Origin: an uncultured delta proteobacterium
Lineage (GTDB): Bacteria > RBG-13-61-14 > DRUE01
Assembly: GCA_903930515.1 (NCBI GenBank)
Contig: CAIYYW010000289.1
Coordinates: 1-32,559, forward strand
Reading direction: 5' to 3'
DNA length: 32,559 nt
Positions 26,880 through 32,559 of this stretch are shown here, one piece after another (position 1 is the stretch's first letter; each line of letters begins with the position of its first letter). A program made the position numbers and the translations under genes. A model generated the notes under the pieces. That model made no database searches, was not told the DNA's origin, and saw only the letters and a program-made list of their open reading frames with translations.

Positions 26880-28511
26880 CTATGGTCTCGTCTCCGGCGC
26901 TCCGGTTTTCCAGAATTCACATTTTTCGACATTATCCGTGGTCTCGATGTGCGCGGGCAGATCGAGAATCAGGCGGCTTTTTTGCTTCTGTTCATAAACC
27001 GGCCATTTTATCAGGCCGGGGCCGTTGGGGTCGCCGCTTCGGGCGAAGTTAGTCCAATAACTCATCATCTGTTGGACGAGGGGCCGGGCTTTTTGTCTTC
27101 GGCTTTTGGAATAGAGCAAGTTGTATGGAGAGTGGTCGAGGGAATCGAAAATGAAGGGGATTTCGAAGCCGTGAGCGGCTCCGAGGATGTGGGGCGCAAG
27201 GTTTTGGGCGTAGTCAAAGCGATAGTAGTAGGTGGATGGAAAGGCCGTGGCGGCTTCCGCAGCCTCGAAGCCCTTGCAGCCGAGTGAGATGTCGCCCTTG
27301 GCATCCACAAAGGCGTCAATCGGGCGATCATAGTCGGCAAAAGGATAGATCTTCGTAAAGACCGACAAACGCTCCGGACCAAGCGAGCGGGTGAGCGCCT
27401 CCACTACCCGGGCCTTTCCCGTCCGGCGGTAGGAGACCTTGTATTCCGCGGCAAAAAGTTTGCCCTCGTCGTGGTTGGACCCGACGATAAACGGGACTTT
27501 ATTATAGTTGCCGATGCGAAGGGAGAGGAGCGGGGATTCGGTCAAGAACCATCCGTCCTGGTGGGGGGCCCAGATGTGCTCCCAGGCATTGAGGTCAAAA
27601 TAATCGCCGGTGGCATCCTTGCGGCTGGGCATAGCCCCCACCACCTGCTCCACGGATTTGGACCTCATGCAGGCAATCCTCTCGGCGCCGGAGCAGCCGA
27701 GGCGCGCGGCGAAGTCCTCGCCGTTCGAGAAGCCTTGCTCCATGGTCCGCGTCATGTCGCAGCCGCCGCTTTGCATTATGGCTCGCTGGAACAGACCGGT
27801 CGAGAGGGGGGAAGCCAGATGCATACAGACGCTCCATCCTCCCGCGGACTCGCCGAAGATGGTGACATTGTCAGGATCGCCCCCGAACTTGGCGATGTTC
27901 CGGCGGACCCACTTCAGGGTCTGGACTTGGTCCAACATGCCGTAGTTGCCGGAGCTGTGGTGAGGGTCTTCGGCCGCCAGCCCGGGATGAGCGAGAAAGC
28001 CGAGGGCGCCGAGGCGGTAGTTGAAGGTTACCAACACCATGTCTTTTTCGGCGGCCAGAAGATCGCCCTCATATCCCGAGGAACTGCCGGAGCCGCTGGT
28101 TAGGCTGCCGCCGTGGATCCATACCATTACGGGATAGACTCCGTTCTCCGGCGGCCGCCAGATGTTAAGGTAGAGGCAGTCCTCGCTCCGAACGGGATGT
28201 CGCCCGATCCGGAGATATGCGGGAAACATCTCGACCTGGGAGCATTCCGGGCTGAATTGCAGGGCCGGCAGAGGCTGCGTGCGCACGGCCGGAGGCTTGG
28301 GCGCCCTCCAGCGTAGGTCGCCGACGGGCGGCCGGGCGTAGGGGATGCCTTTATATGCGCAAGCGCCGCCGTCGCGGGCCCCGATCACCGGACCTTCAGA
28401 AGTTGACACCGGTTGTTGGCAGGGGTCTTCGGCCGAAGCTATGGAGCCGCCGAGGACCAATGCCGTCGCCACCAGCGCGGCCGTCACTAGATTTTTTCCC
28501 ATCTTGCCCAC
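26880..28511 (-). CDS. Type-B carboxylesterase/lipase
   Basis: YKGIPYARPPVGDLRWRAPKPP; EDCLYLNIW; FGESAGGWSVCMH nucleophile elbow; signal peptide. Confidence 0.93.
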   Translation of the reverse strand: MGKMGKNLVTAALVATALVLGGSIASAEDPCQQPVSTSEGPVIGARDGGACAYKGIPYARPPVGDLRWRAPKPPAVRTQPLPALQFSPECSQVEMFPAYLRIGRHPVRSEDCLYLNIWRPPENGVYPVMVWIHGGSLTSGSGSSSGYEGDLLAAEKDMVLVTFNYRLGALGFLAHPGLAAEDPHHSSGNYGMLDQVQTLKWVRRNIAKFGGDPDNVTIFGESAGGWSVCMHLASPLSTGLFQRAIMQSGGCDMTRTMEQGFSNGEDFAARLGCSGAERIACMRSKSVEQVVGAMPSRKDATGDYFDLNAWEHIWAPHQDGWFLTESPLLSLRIGNYNKVPFIVGSNHDEGKLFAAEYKVSYRRTGKARVVEALTRSLGPERLSVFTKIYPFADYDRPIDAFVDAKGDISLGCKGFEAAEAATAFPSTYYYRFDYAQNLAPHILGAAHGFEIPFIFDSLDHSPYNLLYSKSRRQKARPLVQQMMSYWTNFARSGDPNGPGLIKWPVYEQKQKSRLILDLPAHIETTDNVEKCEFWKTGAPETRP

Positions 28512-28531
28512 CTCCGAAAAGAGATCCGCGG

Positions 28532-29965
28532 TTATTGCGAGTTCCGGATCATGCTTGTGTAGAAGTTTATTATTTCCAGGTAGTTTTCCACGCTCACTCG
28601 TTCGTCGGTGCCATGCGGCCTTTCCTGGTCTTCCTGCGTGGCTCGCAGGGGTGAAAAGCGGAATATGCTGTCGCTTACCTGCTCATAGTTTCTCGCGTCA
28701 GTTCCTCCCAGAACAAGGAACGGAGAAATCACGACCTCCGGAAAAACCTCCTTAATCGTCCGCTCGAGTATACCGAAACCTTTTGAGTTGATGTTTGAAA
28801 TCTTCGTGGCCTCCTTGGGCTCGCCGAGGGCTTCCACCGAAACCCGCGGATCGCTTATGACCTGTTTCACACGAGAGATAACGTAATCAACGCTATCTCC
28901 GGGAAGCAGCCTGAAGTTCACAATCGCGGTTGCCTCCTGAGGCAGAACATTCTCCTTGGTTCCCGCTGAAATGATCGTAACCGCGGTTGTCGTGCGTATC
29001 ATGGCGTCGGAAACATTGTTTTTAGATAGCATGTTCTTGATCAATCCTTCGAAAATCCCGCGGTTTTTTATGGCAAATTTCATGTATGACGGGAACTCGG
29101 GACCAAGCTTGTCCAGCGTCATTTCAGAAACTCCAGTAAGTTTCGCCGGAAAAGGATTCTTTTCCAGCTTTTGCACCGCTGCCGAGAGTATGCCGATCGC
29201 GCTTTCCCTTGGAGGCATTGACGAGTGGCCTCCCTTGGTCTTTACCTTCATCTCCAGGGTCAGATAACCCTTCTCAGCGACGCCCACCATTGCCAATTCC
29301 TTGTCTATACCCACAAGCTTGCCGTCAACTATCAATCCGCCCTCGTCTATGATATATTCAGCACTCACTCCCCTTTCCTTCAAAATCGCCGCAATCTTCT
29401 GGGCGCCCTTTCCTCCAACCTCTTCATCCCGGCCAAAACACAGGTAAACAGTGCGTGTGGGACGATAACCTTGGGATAGCAATGCCTCCACGGTTTCCAT
29501 TAGGGCCATGAGAAATCCCTTGCAATCCATGGTTCCCCTGCCCCATACGAATCCGTCGGCAATCCGGCCTTCGAAAGGGGGATATGTCCAGTCAATGTCA
29601 GTTCCAGGAGCTATGGGAACGACATCTATATGAGCGAGGAATACGATCGGCTTTAAGCTTGGGTCTGAGCCGTTCCATGTGTAAAGCAATCCCAGATCAT
29701 TGACCGTCTCCTTTTTCAAATTCCTGTGGATTAACGGGTAGGTCTTTTCAAGGAAATCATTGAATGCATTGAACTCCTTTTCATCCACCTCATTGGAATT
29801 CTGAAAAGATATGGTTTTGAACTGCACCGCCCGCGAAAGATTAAGGGCGGCCCGCTGCGCTGTTTCAGCCTCTGATCCTGCGCCAATAAGCAGTATGAAC
29901 AAAGACAAGGCAATAAATGCTGAAAAAACCAAAGGCTTTATTTCAAGCTTTCCTGTTTTTTTCAT
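28532..29965 (-). CDS. M20 family metallopeptidase, PM20D1-like
   Basis: VFLAHIDVVPIAPGTDIDWTYPPFEGRIADGFVWGRGTMDCKG; CFGRDEEVGGKGA; LVLGGTDARNYEQVSDSIFRFSPL. Confidence 0.9.
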   Translation of the reverse strand: MKKTGKLEIKPLVFSAFIALSLFILLIGAGSEAETAQRAALNLSRAVQFKTISFQNSNEVDEKEFNAFNDFLEKTYPLIHRNLKKETVNDLGLLYTWNGSDPSLKPIVFLAHIDVVPIAPGTDIDWTYPPFEGRIADGFVWGRGTMDCKGFLMALMETVEALLSQGYRPTRTVYLCFGRDEEVGGKGAQKIAAILKERGVSAEYIIDEGGLIVDGKLVGIDKELAMVGVAEKGYLTLEMKVKTKGGHSSMPPRESAIGILSAAVQKLEKNPFPAKLTGVSEMTLDKLGPEFPSYMKFAIKNRGIFEGLIKNMLSKNNVSDAMIRTTTAVTIISAGTKENVLPQEATAIVNFRLLPGDSVDYVISRVKQVISDPRVSVEALGEPKEATKISNINSKGFGILERTIKEVFPEVVISPFLVLGGTDARNYEQVSDSIFRFSPLRATQEDQERPHGTDERVSVENYLEIINFYTSMIRNSQ

Positions 29966-30124
29966 TTTATTTCTCCCGGAATAATGAATTCAACTTGCTT
30001 CGTTTCTGGTATTTTTGAGGTGCCCCCATTCATTGGGCAGATTTTCCCGCTTCTTATATTAGATCCTTTCGCATGCGAAAAAAAAGCAGGGGCTTTTCGG
30101 ATCCTCATTTCCGTTTCCGGGCGC

Positions 30125-30661
30125 TTATCGGATCGCGTTGAAATCCATAATCAGCTCGCAGGAATTGGGACAAGCCGCGTCGGTCTCGTCCTTGCGTCGG
30201 TCCAGGTCGTAAGTGATCTTGCCGGAGAGGTTGTTGCTGCTGCTCTGATCTCCGTCCCAGACGATGGACCCGTTGAAGGAACACTCGTGTTCGGCCCCGC
30301 CGATCTCCAGTTTGAGCGGGATGGCGAGCTGTCCCGGGTTTTGAATCTGGAGGGTGAACTGGTCGTCGGTGTTGATCTCTCCGGTGTAGGGGATCTTCAG
30401 GCTGCCAGCCGTGACCTCTTCGGTGGCCAGCAAATCGCAGGAGGTCTGGGTGATGGACAGGCTGCTGGCGGAAGGGATAATCCCGCTCGAGATCTGGACC
30501 TTGACCCCGTGCCCGGATTTTCGGCAGGCAAGGCTGGACAGATCTTTGCGCGCCGTAAAGGTCCCGCTTATATTGCTGCAAGTATTTTGTCCGGTATCGC
30601 AGGAGAAAATTATTACGGCCAAAGCCGCGGCCAAGGCCGAAGACCAAATTTTTCTGATCAT
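30125..30661 (-). CDS. Cys-containing lipoprotein, paralog A of a local family
   Basis: MIRKIWSSALAAALAVIIFSCDTG lipobox; ggaggtttaaaATG; shares CSFNGSIVWDGD / LSGKITYDLDRR / CPNSC with the next ORF. Confidence 0.8.
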   Translation of the reverse strand: MIRKIWSSALAAALAVIIFSCDTGQNTCSNISGTFTARKDLSSLACRKSGHGVKVQISSGIIPSASSLSITQTSCDLLATEEVTAGSLKIPYTGEINTDDQFTLQIQNPGQLAIPLKLEIGGAEHECSFNGSIVWDGDQSSSNNLSGKITYDLDRRKDETDAACPNSCELIMDFNAIR

Positions 30662-30768
30662 TTTAAACCTCCAGATTTTCGGGAAAGAATTCGCCGCGGA
30701 ACCAAGGCGGGCTTTTGCCTGGGAGCGGCCCGGTCTCGCGGTTTGGTTTGGTAATGCCCTTGTCCGGC

Positions 30769-31314
30769 TCATTTACCGCTGACCTGGTCGGCAATAAAGG
30801 TCATATTGATGGCGCAGGAATCCGGGCAACTCTTATTGTGCTCGTTCGGCCGCCGGGTCAGGTTATAATAAATTTCCCCCTTGAGAAGATCGGTGTCTCC
30901 GCTGTCCCCGTCCCATTTGATCTCGCCGTTGAAGCGGCATTTCACCTTGGAGCCTCCGATCTTGAAATTCATCGGGATGGACACATTGTCCGAATTATTG
31001 ATCTCCAGGCTGAATTGATCATCATCCTTGGAAGTCCCGCGGTAGGAAATGAAGGTATGATGTCTCCAGACATTCTCGTTTCCCCAGATGTCGCAGCCTC
31101 CCTGGCTGATCTGGAGCGCGGTGGTCAGAGGCATCACCGCGTCCGGATTATCAATCGGGACCTTGTTCCCGTTTTTTTCGCAGTACAGGCTGGTGACGGT
31201 TTTAGTCGCGAGATAACCGGCGTCCAGATCCGGGCAAAAATTTTCCGATCCGCAGGAAAACAAGATCACCGCCAGGAAAACGCCGCATCCCAATCCCAGT
31301 CCCATCCTCTTCAT
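30769..31314 (-). CDS. Cys-containing lipoprotein, paralog B of a local family
   Basis: MKRMGLGLGCGVFLAVILFSCGS lipobox; CRFNGEIKWDGDSGDTDLLKGEIYYNLTRRPNEHNKSCPDSCAINMTF. Confidence 0.8.
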   Translation of the reverse strand: MKRMGLGLGCGVFLAVILFSCGSENFCPDLDAGYLATKTVTSLYCEKNGNKVPIDNPDAVMPLTTALQISQGGCDIWGNENVWRHHTFISYRGTSKDDDQFSLEINNSDNVSIPMNFKIGGSKVKCRFNGEIKWDGDSGDTDLLKGEIYYNLTRRPNEHNKSCPDSCAINMTFIADQVSGK

Positions 31315-31367
31315 TGTGTCATCCCCCTTTTTCTCCGCAAAGCTTTTATTCGCGTTTTCTTTAGGTA

Positions 31368-32549
31368 TTACATAATACAGCTGATTTTGCAATTCTCGCG
31401 GTCGGTCTGGAGCTTGAGGATATGCTCGGGCACCTGCTTGAGCTTGATCCGCTTGGTGACCATCTGCGTGACATCCATCCCGTTGGCGATTAACTCAATC
31501 ACATGGGGAAAGGTTCCGTGTCCGGAATGACCCTGCGCTCCCACCACCCTTGCCTTGCGCACCTGGTAAACCTCGCCGGTGAGCGGGACCTTGGCGTCCG
31601 CCCTGGCCACGATCACCACGGTGGTGAGCAAAGTCCTGCCTTCCCAGATGATCCGCTCCAGCCCCGACCAGACCACTTCCGGCAGGCCGGTGGCTTCCAG
31701 GATCAATGCCGCGCCCATGCCGTGGGTAAGTTCCAACGCGGCCTCGGCAAAATCCTCTTTCAGCGGGTTGACCACAAAATCAGCGCCCATCTTTTTGGCC
31801 AGCTTCGCCCGGGCCGGCTCCGGCTCGGAAACAATCACCCGGACCGCGCCGGCTCTTTTCAAGATCGCGGTTGCGGCCACCCCGATCGGACCGGCGCCCA
31901 GGATGATCACATTGTCTCCGGGCTTGATCCCTCCCCCGCGCTCAATCACGGCGTTGTAAGCCACGCTGCAAGGTTCCACCAAGGCCCCGGCCACGAACAC
32001 CTCGTTGCCTTGATATCTCTCCTTGAACGCCTCAATGCTCCAGATCAGACGGCTTGGGAGCGCCACATATTTGGTAAAGGCGCCGTTGACATTGAACCCG
32101 ATCTCGTCCAGCTTCTCGCAATGGTTGGGCTGTCCGTCCGCGCAGGGACGGCAGCTCCCGCACCAGACCATCTCTTCGGTGCAGACCGCTTCGCCGCCCT
32201 TGAATTTCTTCATCGTCATCTTGTCAAAGGCCTCGGCGCCCGCGTCCACGATCACGCCCGCGGTCTCGTGACCGAGGATGCAGGGGAACCCGGTCAGGCC
32301 CGGATAAAAAATGTAGCCTTGCTTGTCCGCCTGCGCCATATGCACATCCGATCCGCAGATGCCGCAGGCTTTCACTTCCATCAATACCTCGTTGGGCCTC
32401 AATTTCGGGATCGGGTGCTCCTCAATCCTGAGCTCCGGGTGTCTCCAGACCTTGCTCCCCAAATAGGTCTGCTTCTTTGCCAGATCCCTCGGGTGCGGCC
32501 GATATTCTTTGCGCGGATCCCATTTCGCGTGCAGGGTCACTCCTGACAT
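31368..32549 (-). CDS. Zinc-dependent medium-chain dehydrogenase (alcohol/polyol; possibly scyllo-inosose dehydrogenase-like)
   Basis: KACGICGSDVHMA, GHETAGVIVDAG, CGSCRPCADGQPNHCEKL, VIILGAGPIGVAATAILKRAG. Confidence 0.9.
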   Translation of the reverse strand: MSGVTLHAKWDPRKEYRPHPRDLAKKQTYLGSKVWRHPELRIEEHPIPKLRPNEVLMEVKACGICGSDVHMAQADKQGYIFYPGLTGFPCILGHETAGVIVDAGAEAFDKMTMKKFKGGEAVCTEEMVWCGSCRPCADGQPNHCEKLDEIGFNVNGAFTKYVALPSRLIWSIEAFKERYQGNEVFVAGALVEPCSVAYNAVIERGGGIKPGDNVIILGAGPIGVAATAILKRAGAVRVIVSEPEPARAKLAKKMGADFVVNPLKEDFAEAALELTHGMGAALILEATGLPEVVWSGLERIIWEGRTLLTTVVIVARADAKVPLTGEVYQVRKARVVGAQGHSGHGTFPHVIELIANGMDVTQMVTKRIKLKQVPEHILKLQTDRENCKISCIM

Positions 32550-32559
32550 TTTTTCCGAC

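Noticed and set aside
27471-28103. 210-aa plus ORF antisense to the carboxylesterase
   Set aside because: Shadow ORF without domain features.
31503-32546. 347-aa plus ORF antisense to the dehydrogenase
   Set aside because: Shadow ORF; the minus-strand dehydrogenase has clear zinc and NAD motifs.

Overview
32.6-kb bacterial window (taxon not determinable by eye), mostly ordinary metabolic and accessory genes: a sialidase-like BNR protein cut by the window start, RCC1-repeat lipoprotein, B12-binding radical SAM protein, Na+/solute symporter, DAHP synthase (AroF type), WYL regulator, DUF523, a QueG-like Fe-S protein, an MNT/HepT toxin-antitoxin pair, sulfatase, tRNA-Leu(CAG), a patch of small membrane proteins (DUF4190, DUF2752 x2, TM2, zinc-ribbon/PLDc_N, YidD), YfhO, a coupled GH78/hydrolase/DUF1638/hydrolase operon, GNAT, type-B carboxylesterase, M20 peptidase, two paralogous Cys-containing lipoproteins and a zinc-dependent dehydrogenase. 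The strongest unannotated signal is a complete candidate ribosome-mediated transcription attenuator upstream of the DAHP synthase (about 5877-6083). It has a consensus-like promoter, a 34-codon leader ORF rich in Trp/Phe/Tyr (MIVKANRWRRFRAFWEGRYSFIFSLPASGGCFGI), and four RNA segments that can form mutually exclusive 1:2, 2:3 and 3:4 helices, the last being an intrinsic terminator. The window also holds several genomic scars: a decayed YfhO tail, an internally deleted B12-radical SAM gene, a transposase remnant beside tRNA-Leu, and a junction of two gene fragments at about 26.6 kb, one of which is a frameshifted third copy of the lipoprotein family at 30-31 kb.
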